A stretch of DNA of 64,000 nt from Anderseniella sp963700885 (GCA_963700885.1 CAVOZJ010000024.1:62001-126000), one strand, 5' to 3'; numbered from the stretch's first letter, positions 25,860 through 36,399 are shown. The notes: generated by a model not told the origin, from the letters alone. A program made the numbers and translations.

Positions 25860-27941
25860 ATGCCTAAACTCATAGTCGATGGAGTTGAGATCGAGGTAGA
25901 AAACGGCACCACGCTGATCCAGGCGTGCGAGGCAGCCGGCGCCGAGATACCCAGGTTTTGCTATCACGAGCGGCTTTCGATAGCCGGCAACTGCCGCATG
26001 TGCCTTGTCGAAGTCAAAGGTGCGCCGAAGCCGCAGGCTTCCTGTGCAATGTCGGTCAATGATCTGCGCCCTGGACCCGAGGGCCAGCCACCTGAAGTTC
26101 GCACCAATTCGCCTCTGGTGAAAAAGGCTCGCGAAGGTGTAATGGAATTTCTGTTGATCAACCATCCGCTGGACTGCCCGATTTGTGATCAGGGTGGTGA
26201 ATGTGATCTGCAGGATCAGGCGATGGCCTATGGTATCGACAGGAACCGTTTTGACGAGAACAAGCGTGCGGTTGAGGACAAGTATATCGGTCCTCTGGTG
26301 AAAACCACCATGACACGCTGCATTCAGTGCACACGATGTGTGCGCTTCACCACCGAGGTTGCCGGCGTCGAAGAGCTTGGCGCCATAGGCCGGGGTGAAG
26401 ATATGGAGATCACCACTTATCTAGAGCAGGCCATGACGTCTGAAATGCAGGGCAACGTGATTGACTTGTGTCCGGTTGGAGCCTTGACATCGGCGCCTTA
26501 TGAATTCAAGGCGCGACCCTGGGAATTGCGCAAGACCGAAACAGTTGACGTGATGGACGCGGTGGGCTCGGCTATCCGGGTTGATGTGCGCGGCCGTGAA
26601 GTTATGCGTGTGTTGCCGAGGCTGAATGAAGAAGTCAACGAGGAGTGGATTTCCGACAAGTCGCGATTTGTCTGGGATGGACTTCGCTCGCAGCGTCTGG
26701 ACAAACCATACATCCGTGAGAACGGCAAACTTCGTGCAACCGGATGGAACGAAGCTTTTGATCTGATTGCTTCAAAATTGAAAGCGGCGGGACCGGACAA
26801 GACAGCGGCGCTGGTGGGAGATTTGTGTGGCACGGAAGAAGTTTTCGCGCTGAAGACATTGATGCAGGCGCTTGAGGTCAGGAATCTTGATTGCCGGGAA
26901 GCGGGTTCTCCGCTGGGTGCTGCAGGTGGACGAGCCGGTTACGTTTTCAATTCGACGATCGCTGGCATTGAAGATGCTGATGCCATCATGCTGATTGGCA
27001 CGAATCCACGGCTGGAAGCGCCGGTGCTCAATGCACGTATCCGCAAAAGGTATCTGGCTGGCAACTGCACTATCGGGGTGATCGGTGAGCGTGCCGACTT
27101 GACTTATCCATATGCTTATCTGGGCGACGGGCCGGCGGCACTGGCTGATTTGGCAAAGCACAAGAAGTCAAACGCCAAACGTCCCATGTTCATTATCGGT
27201 CAAGGTGCCCTGTCTCGCCCGGATGGCGCAGCGGTGCTGGCAACGGCCATGCAGGCAGCGCAGTCGATTGGTGTGATCAGGAACGGCTGGAATGGTTTCA
27301 ACGTATTGCACACGGCAGCCGGTCGTGTGGGCGCATTGGACGTGTGCGCATTGCCAACTCTTCCAGGCGGAAAGGACACAGCCGGAATATTGAGGGCTGC
27401 AAAAGCCGGAAGCGTCGAATTGGTCTATCTGCTCGGTGTAGATGAAGTTGACATGAAGCTGCTTGGCGATGCGTTTGTAGTCTATCAGGGCTCACATGGC
27501 GATGCAGGTGCGCACCGTGCCGATGTAATCTTGCCAGGTGCCACATATACGGAAAAATCGGCGACTTATGTTAATACTGAAGGGCGCCCGCAAATGGCAC
27601 GCAGGGCAAATTTCCCCCCAGGTGATGCGCGCGAGGACTGGGCTATCATTCGAGCACTGGCGGGCAGGCTGGAAGTATCGCTGGGTTTTGACAACCTGGA
27701 GCACTTGCGCGCTGCCATGTACAAGGTGGCACCACATTTGGCCGCGCTGGATAGTGTACAGCCCGTTGATGCAGGCTCACTGGACGAACTTGCCAATGTC
27801 AGGGGCAGGATGACATCGAAAGCTTTTGCCTCACCGGTTGTTGATTTCTACATGACCAACCCGATTGCACGCGCGTCCGCCATTATGGCGGAATGCTCGT
27901 CATTGCGGGCAAGCCAGCGCAAGCTGGCGGCGGCGGAGTAG
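25860..27941 (+). CDS. nuoG: NADH-quinone oxidoreductase subunit G
   Basis: The 75-kDa iron-sulfur subunit, 693 residues. The N-terminal ferredoxin domain binds N1b with Cys34, Cys45, Cys48 and Cys62. A His-Cys3 cluster follows (HPLDCPICDQGGECDLQ), then a 4Fe-4S site (CIQCTRC and later DLCPVGAL). The C-terminal half is the molybdopterin-oxidoreductase-like domain without cofactor, as usual for complex I. It starts 7 bases after nuoF. Confidence 0.98.
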   Translation: MPKLIVDGVEIEVENGTTLIQACEAAGAEIPRFCYHERLSIAGNCRMCLVEVKGAPKPQASCAMSVNDLRPGPEGQPPEVRTNSPLVKKAREGVMEFLLINHPLDCPICDQGGECDLQDQAMAYGIDRNRFDENKRAVEDKYIGPLVKTTMTRCIQCTRCVRFTTEVAGVEELGAIGRGEDMEITTYLEQAMTSEMQGNVIDLCPVGALTSAPYEFKARPWELRKTETVDVMDAVGSAIRVDVRGREVMRVLPRLNEEVNEEWISDKSRFVWDGLRSQRLDKPYIRENGKLRATGWNEAFDLIASKLKAAGPDKTAALVGDLCGTEEVFALKTLMQALEVRNLDCREAGSPLGAAGGRAGYVFNSTIAGIEDADAIMLIGTNPRLEAPVLNARIRKRYLAGNCTIGVIGERADLTYPYAYLGDGPAALADLAKHKKSNAKRPMFIIGQGALSRPDGAAVLATAMQAAQSIGVIRNGWNGFNVLHTAAGRVGALDVCALPTLPGGKDTAGILRAAKAGSVELVYLLGVDEVDMKLLGDAFVVYQGSHGDAGAHRADVILPGATYTEKSATYVNTEGRPQMARRANFPPGDAREDWAIIRALAGRLEVSLGFDNLEHLRAAMYKVAPHLAALDSVQPVDAGSLDELANVRGRMTSKAFASPVVDFYMTNPIARASAIMAECSSLRASQRKLAAAE

Positions 27942-27950
27942 CTCATCCTC

Positions 27951-28985
27951 ATGAACGAAATACTCCTCACAGTTGGTTTTATCGCACTGCAGTCGCTGGC
28001 CCTGCTGGTGGCAGTGCTGATCATAGTGGCCTATCTGGTTTATGCTGATCGCAAGATCTGGGCAGCCGTTCAGATGCGTCGCGGCCCGAACGTGGTTGGT
28101 CCGTGGGGACTGTTTCAGTCATTTGCCGACATGCTCAAGTTCGTGTTCAAGGAAGTTGTCATACCTGACGGTGCCAACAAGGGTGTCTTCCTGATTGCGC
28201 CACTGGTGACCTGCATTCTGGCGCTTTCTGCCTGGGTTGTAGTACCTGTAAGTGATGGCTGGGTGGTTGCTGACATAAATGTCGGCATTCTGTTCCTGTT
28301 CGCCATCTCATCCTTGGGCGTATATGGCGTCATCATGGGAGGCTGGGCTTCCAATTCCAAATACCCGTTCCTTGGCGCCCTGCGTTCTGCGGCTCAAATG
28401 GTTTCCTACGAAGTCTCCATCGGCTTTGTCATCATCACTGTTTTGATCTGCGCGGGCACGTTGAACCTGTCCGGAATTGTCATGAGCCAATCGACCGGCA
28501 TCGGCACGTGGCTGGGGTTGCCCGGCTCGTTCCTTGACTGGTACTGGTTGCCGTTGTTGCCAATGTTCGTGGTGTTCTTCATTTCTGCACTGGCTGAAAC
28601 AAACCGTCCGCCATTCGACCTACCGGAAGCAGAATCCGAACTGGTGGCCGGTTTTATGGTCGAGTATTCGTCGACACCCTACATGCTGTTCATGCTGGGT
28701 GAATATGTGTCGATTTCGGTGATGTGTGCCATGACAGCTATCTTGTTTCTCGGTGGATGGCTGCCACCGTTGGACATTGTACCTTTTACATGGGTTCCCG
28801 GTGTTTTCTGGTTCCTGGCCAAGGCGTTCCTGGTTTTCTTCATGTTTGCCATGGTCAAGGCGTTCGTACCGCGCTATCGCTATGACCAGTTGATGCGCTT
28901 GGGTTGGAAAGTGTTTTTACCGCTTTCGCTTGGTTGGGTTGTGGTCACCGCAGGTGTCATCACGGCTTTTGGTGTGGCCCCTTGA
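27951..28985 (+). CDS. nuoH: NADH-quinone oxidoreductase subunit H
   Basis: Membrane subunit of 344 residues with about eight helices that forms the quinone entry channel with NuoA, B and D. The conserved loop segments YADRKIWAAVQMRRGPNVVG and ETNRPPFDLPEAESELVAGF are intact. Confidence 0.98.
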   Translation: MNEILLTVGFIALQSLALLVAVLIIVAYLVYADRKIWAAVQMRRGPNVVGPWGLFQSFADMLKFVFKEVVIPDGANKGVFLIAPLVTCILALSAWVVVPVSDGWVVADINVGILFLFAISSLGVYGVIMGGWASNSKYPFLGALRSAAQMVSYEVSIGFVIITVLICAGTLNLSGIVMSQSTGIGTWLGLPGSFLDWYWLPLLPMFVVFFISALAETNRPPFDLPEAESELVAGFMVEYSSTPYMLFMLGEYVSISVMCAMTAILFLGGWLPPLDIVPFTWVPGVFWFLAKAFLVFFMFAMVKAFVPRYRYDQLMRLGWKVFLPLSLGWVVVTAGVITAFGVAP

Positions 28986-29007
28986 GGATGGATGGAAAAC
29001 TGTTCCA

Positions 29008-29496
29008 ATGAAACTTGCTCAAGCCGCCAAATCGCTGTTCCTTAAGGAATTCATCGACGCGTTCTTCATGTCGATGCGGTACTTTTTTGCGCCCAAGGCA
29101 ACTATCAACTATCCGTTTGAAAAAGGACCGGTAAGCCCGCGCTTTCGCGGTGAGCACGCGTTGCGGCGATATCCCAATGGCGAAGAGCGCTGTATTGCGT
29201 GCAAACTGTGTGAAGCAATTTGCCCGGCTCAGGCCATCACCATCGAAGCAGGTCCGCGGCGCAATGACGGCACCCGGCGCACCACGCGATATGACATTGA
29301 CATGGTGAAGTGCATCTATTGCGGGTTTTGCCAGGAGGCTTGCCCGGTTGATGCCATTGTTGAGGGACCAAACTTTGAATTTGCGACCGAGACCCGCGAG
29401 GAACTGTTGTTCAACAAGGACAAACTTCTTGCCAACGGGGACCGGTGGGAGCGGGAGATTGCGTCCAATATGGCCATGGACGCACCGTATCGCTGA
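29008..29496 (+). CDS. nuoI: NADH-quinone oxidoreductase subunit I
   Basis: The 23-kDa subunit carrying clusters N6a and N6b; 162 residues. Two ferredoxin motifs are present: Cys62, 65, 68, 72 (CIACKLCEAICP) and Cys102, 105, 108, 112 (CIYCGFCQEACP). The start at 29008 (MKLAQAAKSLFLKEF) is the family start; the upstream in-frame codons overlap nuoH. Confidence 0.97.
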   Translation: MKLAQAAKSLFLKEFIDAFFMSMRYFFAPKATINYPFEKGPVSPRFRGEHALRRYPNGEERCIACKLCEAICPAQAITIEAGPRRNDGTRRTTRYDIDMVKCIYCGFCQEACPVDAIVEGPNFEFATETREELLFNKDKLLANGDRWEREIASNMAMDAPYR

Positions 29497-29556
29497 TCAG
29501 GCGCATGTTGAAATCGAATGAAGGCCGGTTGCACCGGCAAAACAGGGGTTGAAGTG

Positions 29557-30171
29557 ATGGCAGTAACTGCCGCGTTTTTCTATCTATTTGCCACCGTTGC
29601 TATTGCATCGGCAGTAATGGTGATTGCCTCGCGCAATCCGGTGCACTCCGTGTTGTTCCTGATTTTGACATTCTTCAATGCGTCCGGATTGTTCATTCTG
29701 CTGGGAGCTGAATTCCTCGCCATGATTCTGGTCGTTGTCTACGTGGGTGCAGTTGCCGTCCTGTTCCTGTTTGTCGTCATGATGCTTGACATTGATTTTT
29801 CGGAGTTGCGCGAAGGCATGTTGACCTACGCGCCTTTCGGCATGGTGATCGGGCTGATCCTGTTTACGGAACTGGCTCTCGTGCTCGGCGTATGGGCGTT
29901 CTCGCCGGAAGCTGCCGGTGCGCTGGCTGCACCGAAACCTGCTGCCAGCATCGCGTCGAACACCGAGGCGCTGGGGCAATTGCTCTACACCCGCTATATC
30001 TACTACTTCCAGGCTGCCGGTCTTGTGCTTCTGGTTGCCATGATTGGCGCCATTGTGCTGACACTGCGCCACAAGGTAGGTGTCAAGCGGCAGAACATTT
30101 CCGAACAGGTTGCGCGTGGGCCGACAACCGCAATTGAGGTGCGCAAGGTCAAACCGGGGCAGGGGATCTAG
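29557..30171 (+). CDS. nuoJ: NADH-quinone oxidoreductase subunit J
   Basis: Membrane subunit of 204 residues with five helices. The helix-3 segment EFLAMILVVVYVGAVAVLFLFVVMML is the conserved pi-bulge helix involved in coupling. I chose ATG 29557 (MAVTAAFFYLF); thirteen further upstream codons are open but not family-like. Confidence 0.95.
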   Translation: MAVTAAFFYLFATVAIASAVMVIASRNPVHSVLFLILTFFNASGLFILLGAEFLAMILVVVYVGAVAVLFLFVVMMLDIDFSELREGMLTYAPFGMVIGLILFTELALVLGVWAFSPEAAGALAAPKPAASIASNTEALGQLLYTRYIYYFQAAGLVLLVAMIGAIVLTLRHKVGVKRQNISEQVARGPTTAIEVRKVKPGQGI

Positions 30172-30174
30172 ATC

Positions 30175-30483
30175 ATGACGATCGGGCTTGGCCATTACCT
30201 CACTGTTGCTGCCATCATTTTCACGATTGGAATATTTGGCATCTTTCTGAACCGTAAAAACGTGATCATCATATTGATGTCGATCGAGTTGATGCTGTTG
30301 TCGGTCAACATCAATCTCGTGGCATTCTCCTCTTTCCTGAACGATATGGTTGGGCAGGTATTTGCATTGCTGGTGCTGACGGTAGCGGCAGGCGAAGCTG
30401 CGATCGGTTTGGCCATACTGGTAACTTACTTCCGGAATCGCGGCTCAATTGCGGTTGAAGACATCAACATGATGAAGGGCTGA
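30175..30483 (+). CDS. nuoK: NADH-quinone oxidoreductase subunit K
   Basis: A 102-residue, three-helix membrane subunit. Helix 2 holds a conserved Glu in MSIELMLLSVNINLV, and helix 3 a second in AAGEAAIGLAILV; both belong to the proton pathway. Three bases after nuoJ. Confidence 0.97.
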   Translation: MTIGLGHYLTVAAIIFTIGIFGIFLNRKNVIIILMSIELMLLSVNINLVAFSSFLNDMVGQVFALLVLTVAAGEAAIGLAILVTYFRNRGSIAVEDINMMKG

Positions 30484-30501
30484 CGGGACAAGTTTAACGC
30501 C

Positions 30502-32487
30502 ATGAACACCATCTTCCTCCTCATCGTGTTTTTGCCGCTGATTGGCGCGCTGCTAGCCGGCATTTTCGGCACCAAACTGCTGCGCGGGACCCAGAACCAG
30601 TCGGATCATGACGGCCACCATCACGGCCCGGTCTGGCCACAGCTTTTGCCAACTGCATTGCTGTTGATATCAGCGGCATTGTCGTGGGTGGCGTTTTTCG
30701 ATGTAGCCTTGCACGAACACTCTTACAAGGTGAATGTACTGACATGGATCCACTCCGGCGGACTGGCTGCGGATTGGACCTTGCGGATAGATACGTTGAC
30801 CGCCGTGATGCTCGTCGTTGTGAATTCGGTGTCATCGCTGGTGCACGTATACTCCATTGGTTATATGAGCCACGACGACAATCAGCCGCGGTTTTTTGCG
30901 TATCTGTCATTCTTTACGTTCGCCATGCTGATGTTGGTCACTGCCGATAACTTGCTGCAAATGTTCTTTGGCTGGGAAGGTGTCGGTCTGGCGTCCTATC
31001 TTCTGATTGGTTTCTGGTACAAGAAACCGTCGGCAAACGCTGCCGCCATCAAGGCATTCATTGTGAACCGGATTGGCGATTTTGGATTTGCACTGGGTAT
31101 TTTTGCAACTTTTGCAGTTTTCCAATCGATTGAGTTTGACACGATTTTTTCGGCCGCAAGCGGGCAAACCGGCAAAACCCTGCATTTCCTGTCATGGGAA
31201 CTGGACGTAATGACGGTGATCTGCCTGTTGTTGTTCATGGGAGCTATGGGCAAGTCGGCACAGTTCATGCTCCACACCTGGTTGCCGGATGCCATGGAAG
31301 GCCCGACCCCGGTATCGGCGCTCATCCATGCTGCAACCATGGTAACGGCGGGTGTATTCCTGGTCGCTCGTATGTCTCCGATGTTTGAGTTGTCTCACAC
31401 CGCGCTGACGGTGGTTACTGTGATTGGCGCCATCACAGCGTTTTTTGCAGCGACCGTTGGCCTGGTTCAAAACGACATCAAGCGGGTCATTGCCTATTCG
31501 ACATGCTCGCAGCTTGGCTACATGTTTGTAGCTTTGGGCGTAGGAGCTTATGGAGTGGCCATCTTCCATTTGTTCACTCATGCGTTCTTCAAGGCGTTGC
31601 TGTTCCTCGGATCGGGCTCTGTGATCCATGCGATGTCGGACGAGCAGGACATGCGCAACATGGGTGGTCTGGCTCCACACCTTAAACTGACCTGGATCAT
31701 GATGTTGATCGGTACTCTTTCGCTGACCGGGTTTCCCCTAACGGCCGGATACTTCTCCAAGGACGCGATTATCGAAAGCGCATTCGCAGCGCATGGCGGT
31801 GCTGCAACCATGGCTTTCTGGCTGTTGGTAATTGCTGCATGTTTCACGTCATTCTACTCGTGGCGCCTGATGTTCATGACCTTCCACGGCAAACCGCGCG
31901 CCGGCCGGGACGTGATGAAACATGTACATGAATCTCCCTATGTCATGCTGGTGCCGTTGTTTGTTCTGGCTGCGGGAGCGTTGTTTGCCGGAATGTTGTT
32001 CAAGAATTTCTTCATCGGGCATGACGAGGCGTTGTTTTGGGGAACGGCAATTTACCGTTTGCCGGAAAACACCATCATTTCAGAGATGCACCACGTGCCG
32101 GGATGGGTGGTGTGGTCACCGTTCGCAGCAATGCTGATTGGATTTTCGCTGTCGTGGTTGTTCTATATCCGCAATCCGGATTTGCCGAAACGTCTGGCTG
32201 AACAGCATGAGCCTGTTTACAAGTTCCTGCTCAACAAGTGGTATTTCGATGAGCTGTATGACCTCATTTTCGTGCGACCCACCATGTGGCTTGGCCGCTT
32301 CCTGTGGCACAAAGGTGACGGTTGGGCGATTGATGGATTCGGGCCGGACGGTGTGTCCGCTCGGGTAATGGGTGCTGCGACTCGCATTGTGAAGCTGCAA
32401 TCCGGCTTTGTGTATCATTATGCCTTCGCCATGTTGCTCGGAGCGGTGTTCCTGATCACCTGGTACATGTTTGCAGGAGCACACTGA
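30502..32487 (+). CDS. nuoL: NADH-quinone oxidoreductase subunit L
   Basis: Distal antiporter-like proton-pumping subunit, 661 residues, with about 16 helices including the long lateral helix at the C-terminus. Visible signatures are GWEGVGLASYLLIGFW and HTWLPDAMEGPTPVSALIHAATMV with the conserved Lys/His network. A short His-rich stretch (SDHDGHHHG, about 34-42) sits in the first hydrophilic loop. Its TGA shares a base with the nuoM ATG. Confidence 0.98.
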   Translation: MNTIFLLIVFLPLIGALLAGIFGTKLLRGTQNQSDHDGHHHGPVWPQLLPTALLLISAALSWVAFFDVALHEHSYKVNVLTWIHSGGLAADWTLRIDTLTAVMLVVVNSVSSLVHVYSIGYMSHDDNQPRFFAYLSFFTFAMLMLVTADNLLQMFFGWEGVGLASYLLIGFWYKKPSANAAAIKAFIVNRIGDFGFALGIFATFAVFQSIEFDTIFSAASGQTGKTLHFLSWELDVMTVICLLLFMGAMGKSAQFMLHTWLPDAMEGPTPVSALIHAATMVTAGVFLVARMSPMFELSHTALTVVTVIGAITAFFAATVGLVQNDIKRVIAYSTCSQLGYMFVALGVGAYGVAIFHLFTHAFFKALLFLGSGSVIHAMSDEQDMRNMGGLAPHLKLTWIMMLIGTLSLTGFPLTAGYFSKDAIIESAFAAHGGAATMAFWLLVIAACFTSFYSWRLMFMTFHGKPRAGRDVMKHVHESPYVMLVPLFVLAAGALFAGMLFKNFFIGHDEALFWGTAIYRLPENTIISEMHHVPGWVVWSPFAAMLIGFSLSWLFYIRNPDLPKRLAEQHEPVYKFLLNKWYFDELYDLIFVRPTMWLGRFLWHKGDGWAIDGFGPDGVSARVMGAATRIVKLQSGFVYHYAFAMLLGAVFLITWYMFAGAH

Positions 32488-34016
32488 TGACCGGCTGGTA
32501 CATTTTATCAACGATCACTTTCCTGCCAATGGTTGGCGCATTGTTTATTCTGGTTATCCGGGGTGATGATGCAGTTGCTCGGCGCAATATGCGCGCGACG
32601 GCTCTCTCTGTTACCCTGATTACGTTCGTCTTGTCGCTTTTGGCGTGGAATGGTTTCGATTCCTCCCAGTCAGGTTTTCAACTCGAAGACAAAGTGACCT
32701 GGCTCGGTGGTCTGATGACCTATCATATGGGCGTCGATGGCATCTCCATGCCATTTGTATTGCTTACCACCTCCATAATGCCTTTATGTATCATCGCAAG
32801 CTGGGGTGTCGACAAGCGCGTCAAGGAATACATGATTGCCTTCCTGGTGCTGGAAACGCTGATGACTGGCGTGTTCTGTGCGCTGGATCTGGTGTTGTTC
32901 TATCTTTTCTTTGAAGCAGGTCTCATACCGATGTTCCTGATCATCGGGATTTGGGGTGGCGCCCGGCGGGTGTATGCCAGCTTCAAGTTCTTCCTGTACA
33001 CACTTTTGGGTTCGGTGCTGATGCTGCTGGCCATCATGGCGATGTATTCATATGCAGGCACCACGGATATCGCCGAATTGTTATCGTCGGACAAGAGTTT
33101 CCCGGCCGCGATGCAAACCTGGCTGTGGCTGGCATTCTTTGCATCCTTTGCAGTGAAATTGCCCATGTGGCCCGTGCATACATGGTTGCCGGATGCCCAC
33201 GTTGAAGCCCCAACTGCGGGTTCGGTAGTACTGGCTGCAATTCTATTGAAAATGGGCGGTTACGGCTTTTTGCGCTTCTCGCTGCCGATGTTCCCGCTGG
33301 CCTCTGAAATGTTCGCACCGATGGTGTTTGTATTGTCCGTTGTCGCAATCGTCTATACCTCCCTCGTAGCGTTGATGCAGGAGGATATGAAAAAGCTGAT
33401 TGCCTATTCATCGGTCGCGCACATGGGTTTTGTCACCATGGGTATCTTTTCGATGAACAAGCAGGGCATTGATGGTGCGATTTTTCAGATGATAAGCCAC
33501 GGCTTCATATCCGGGGCATTGTTCCTGTGTGTGGGGGTCGTCTACGACCGGATGCATACCCGTGAAATTGCTGCCTATGGCGGTCTTGTCAACAGGATGC
33601 CGGCTTATGCGGCAATTTTCATGTTGTTCACGATGGCCAATGTCGGATTGCCCGGAACCTCCGGTTTTGTGGGCGAGTTTCTGACGCTGACCGGTGCCTA
33701 CAAGGCAAATACCTGGGTCGCATTCTTTGCTACCACGGGAGTAATTCTGTCTGCAGGTTATGCGCTTTGGCTTTATCGCAGAGTGGTTTTTGGTGTGTTG
33801 CAGAAAGACAGCCTCAAGGCGATTGCCGACATTTCACCGCGTGAGGCGGCAACATTGGTGCCGTTAGTCGCTGCAACAATCTTTTTCGGAGTATATCCGG
33901 CACCGGTATTGGAGGCCATTTCGGCATCCGTAGACAATCTCCTGGCTGATATGCAGACGGCATTTGATTCTCAGTCAGCGATGGTACGGGCTGCTGCAGC
34001 AGCGCTTGGGAACTAG
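32487..34016 (+). CDS. nuoM: NADH-quinone oxidoreductase subunit M
   Basis: Antiporter-like proton-pumping subunit, 509 residues, about 14 helices. The signatures FFEAGLIPMFLIIGIWGG and HTWLPDAHVEAPTAGSVVLAAILLK are present. Its start overlaps the nuoL stop (TGATG). Confidence 0.98.
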   Translation: MTGWYILSTITFLPMVGALFILVIRGDDAVARRNMRATALSVTLITFVLSLLAWNGFDSSQSGFQLEDKVTWLGGLMTYHMGVDGISMPFVLLTTSIMPLCIIASWGVDKRVKEYMIAFLVLETLMTGVFCALDLVLFYLFFEAGLIPMFLIIGIWGGARRVYASFKFFLYTLLGSVLMLLAIMAMYSYAGTTDIAELLSSDKSFPAAMQTWLWLAFFASFAVKLPMWPVHTWLPDAHVEAPTAGSVVLAAILLKMGGYGFLRFSLPMFPLASEMFAPMVFVLSVVAIVYTSLVALMQEDMKKLIAYSSVAHMGFVTMGIFSMNKQGIDGAIFQMISHGFISGALFLCVGVVYDRMHTREIAAYGGLVNRMPAYAAIFMLFTMANVGLPGTSGFVGEFLTLTGAYKANTWVAFFATTGVILSAGYALWLYRRVVFGVLQKDSLKAIADISPREAATLVPLVAATIFFGVYPAPVLEAISASVDNLLADMQTAFDSQSAMVRAAAAALGN

Positions 34017-34098
34017 AACAGAATAACTATGGGCGAATTCGCGGCATGAATATTGGATGTTTCACCCTGAAGGGTTTGAGAAAGTCAGGATCGGGTAA

Positions 34099-35547
34099 AT
34101 GGGCAGTATACTAGCGACAGCCGATGCAACAGCGGCACTGCCGGAAATTTTTCTGGCCGTTGCAACAATGACGCTGCTCATGGTCGGCGTATTCTCCAGA
34201 CGCAATCCTACCGAGATGATCAACACTCTCGCACTTGCCGTTCTTGCCATTACGGCCGGGCTGGTTGTTTTTATGTCCGACGGTGAAACTCAGCGTGCTT
34301 TCCTGGACAGCTTCATCATTGACGGGTTTGCGCGGTTTATGAAAATGCTTGTTTTGTTCGGCTCTGCCGCCGCAATCATCATGTCGTCAAGTTTCATGAA
34401 AACCGAGAAACTCGATCAGTTTGAATATCCGATACTTGTCATGCTGGCGACAGCCGGAATGATGATGATGATTTCCGCCAATGATCTGATTGCGCTCTAC
34501 ATGGGTCTGGAGTTGCAGGCACTGTCGCTTTATGTGGTCGCGGCATTCAACCGGGACAGTGCCCGATCCTCGGAAGCGGGCTTGAAGTATTTTGTGCTGG
34601 GCGCGCTTTCGTCAGGCATGTTGTTGTACGGCGCATCGCTGATATATGGTTTCTCAGGCTCCGTGGCATTTTCTGAGATAGCAAGGGCAGCGGCAGCAGA
34701 CGAAGTGGGTCTTGGATTGCTGTTTGGGCTGGTGTTCCTGATCTCAGGTATGGCATTCAAGATTTCTGCTGTCCCGTTTCACATGTGGACACCGGATGTG
34801 TATGAGGGATCCCCCACACCTGTCACCGCGTTCTTTGCGGCTGCGCCCAAAGTGGCGGCAATGGCAGTATTCGTGCGGGTGATGCATGACGCCTTTGGCA
34901 GTGCGGTGTCGCAGTGGCAGCAAGTTATTGTTTTCATTTCCATTGCCTCGATGGTGCTTGGTGCGTTCGCTGCCATTGGACAGAGCAACATCAAGCGGCT
35001 GCTGGCCTATTCCTCTATCGGTCACATGGGCTATGCCCTGGTCGGCCTCGCTGCAGGCACACAGTCCGGGGTGCGCGGTGTTGTGATCTACATGGCGATC
35101 TACATGATCATGACCCTGGGAGCGTTTGCCTGTGTTATTTACATGCGCAAGCGAGGTAGCGCTGTTGAGCGGATTTCGGATCTGTCAGGTCTGGCTCGCA
35201 ATGACAGTGTCATGGCCTTTGTTTTTTCGATGCTTCTGTTCTCGCTTGCCGGAGTACCACCGCTTGCCGGTTTTTTTGGCAAGTACTTTGTGTTCCTTGC
35301 CGCTATTGACGCAAAATTGTACGCACTGGCGGTAATTGGAGTCTTGGCATCGGTCGTGTCCGCATTCTATTATCTTCGGGTGATCAAGGTCATGTATTTT
35401 GATGAACCGGTCGATGATTTTGACGCTGCACCAATTGAAATCCGTGTAATCGCAATCGCTGCCGGTGTAATGGCCGTTGGCATGGTACTGGGTCTCAAGC
35501 AACTGAATATTGCCGCCAATGCGGCTGCGGCATCACTGTTCCTGTGA
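34099..35547 (+). CDS. nuoN: NADH-quinone oxidoreductase subunit N
   Basis: Third antiporter-like subunit, 482 residues, about 14 helices, next to NuoK in the membrane arm. Signatures are YMGLELQALSLYVVAAF and FHMWTPDVYEGSPTPVTAFFAAAPK. Last complex I gene. Its stop overlaps the GTG start of birA, so the ligase is translationally coupled. Confidence 0.97.
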   Translation: MGSILATADATAALPEIFLAVATMTLLMVGVFSRRNPTEMINTLALAVLAITAGLVVFMSDGETQRAFLDSFIIDGFARFMKMLVLFGSAAAIIMSSSFMKTEKLDQFEYPILVMLATAGMMMMISANDLIALYMGLELQALSLYVVAAFNRDSARSSEAGLKYFVLGALSSGMLLYGASLIYGFSGSVAFSEIARAAAADEVGLGLLFGLVFLISGMAFKISAVPFHMWTPDVYEGSPTPVTAFFAAAPKVAAMAVFVRVMHDAFGSAVSQWQQVIVFISIASMVLGAFAAIGQSNIKRLLAYSSIGHMGYALVGLAAGTQSGVRGVVIYMAIYMIMTLGAFACVIYMRKRGSAVERISDLSGLARNDSVMAFVFSMLLFSLAGVPPLAGFFGKYFVFLAAIDAKLYALAVIGVLASVVSAFYYLRVIKVMYFDEPVDDFDAAPIEIRVIAIAAGVMAVGMVLGLKQLNIAANAAAASLFL

Positions 35548-36302
35548 ACTCTCCGGCTGGCGCACTACCTGAGATTATCTGGCACGACTGTGTTGGGTCC
35601 ACCAACGATGAAGCCCACTTGCGAGTAGCCGCGCGGAATGTCGAACCTGTCTGGATTGCGGCTGCGGAGCAGACACGCGGCAAGGGCAGGTTGGGACGGC
35701 ACTGGGCTTCCAGGCCAGGTAATCTGTACGCAAGCCTTGTATGGCCTGCCAACGTTGAGTTGAAACTCCTCGCAAGCCTGTCCCTTGTTGCGGGACTGGC
35801 AATACGCGACGCCGTCATGGAGACCGGCATTGCTGGGCCTGTGCAATTGAAGTGGCCCAACGACGTATTGATCAGCGGCCAGAAAGCGTCAGGTGTGTTG
35901 ATAGAATCAGTAGCTCTGAGAGGTTTTAATGTGGCAATAATCGGATGTGGATTGAATCTGGCTCATCACCCGCCAGACACCCGCTGGCCGGCGACAAGTC
36001 TGGCTGCCCGCGACATTGCTATTAAGCCGCGTGATATGTTGATTAAGTTGCGCCGCGCCATGCATTCCAGACTGTCGCAGTGGTCGAATGGAACGGAACT
36101 TGCCGGGATCCAGGATGACTGGATGGCAGTCGCCATGGGTCGCGGCCGGCGAATATCTGTTGAAGGTGGCAAACAGGGTGTATTCAGCGGATTGAGTGAA
36201 GATGGTGCTTTGGTGCTGACATTGGAGGACGGATCCCTATTCCGGCACCTTGCAGGGGATGTCGACTGGATGCAGCCAAATACCACGATTTCCATCGATT
36301 AA
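35544..36302 (+). CDS. birA: Biotin-[acetyl-CoA-carboxylase] ligase
   Basis: Activates biotin as biotinyl-AMP and attaches it to the carrier protein of acetyl-CoA and related carboxylases; 252 residues. The catalytic domain shows STNDEA, EQTRGKGRLGRHWAS (biotin/AMP loop) and LKWPNDVLISGQKASGVLIE. The N-terminal DNA-binding domain of the E. coli repressor form is missing, as is normal in alphaproteobacteria, so no repressor role is expected. GTG start inside the nuoN stop (GTGA); birA after nuoN is a standard rhizobial arrangement. Confidence 0.95.
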   Translation: MNSPAGALPEIIWHDCVGSTNDEAHLRVAARNVEPVWIAAAEQTRGKGRLGRHWASRPGNLYASLVWPANVELKLLASLSLVAGLAIRDAVMETGIAGPVQLKWPNDVLISGQKASGVLIESVALRGFNVAIIGCGLNLAHHPPDTRWPATSLAARDIAIKPRDMLIKLRRAMHSRLSQWSNGTELAGIQDDWMAVAMGRGRRISVEGGKQGVFSGLSEDGALVLTLEDGSLFRHLAGDVDWMQPNTTISID

Positions 36303-36399
36303 GTTGCTCAATCAACTGGAATCAATCAGGTTGGGAACTGATGGCATTTTGCAATGCCGGCTATCGACTTGGGGTTGAAGCAGGCGAACAGGGGTAGTG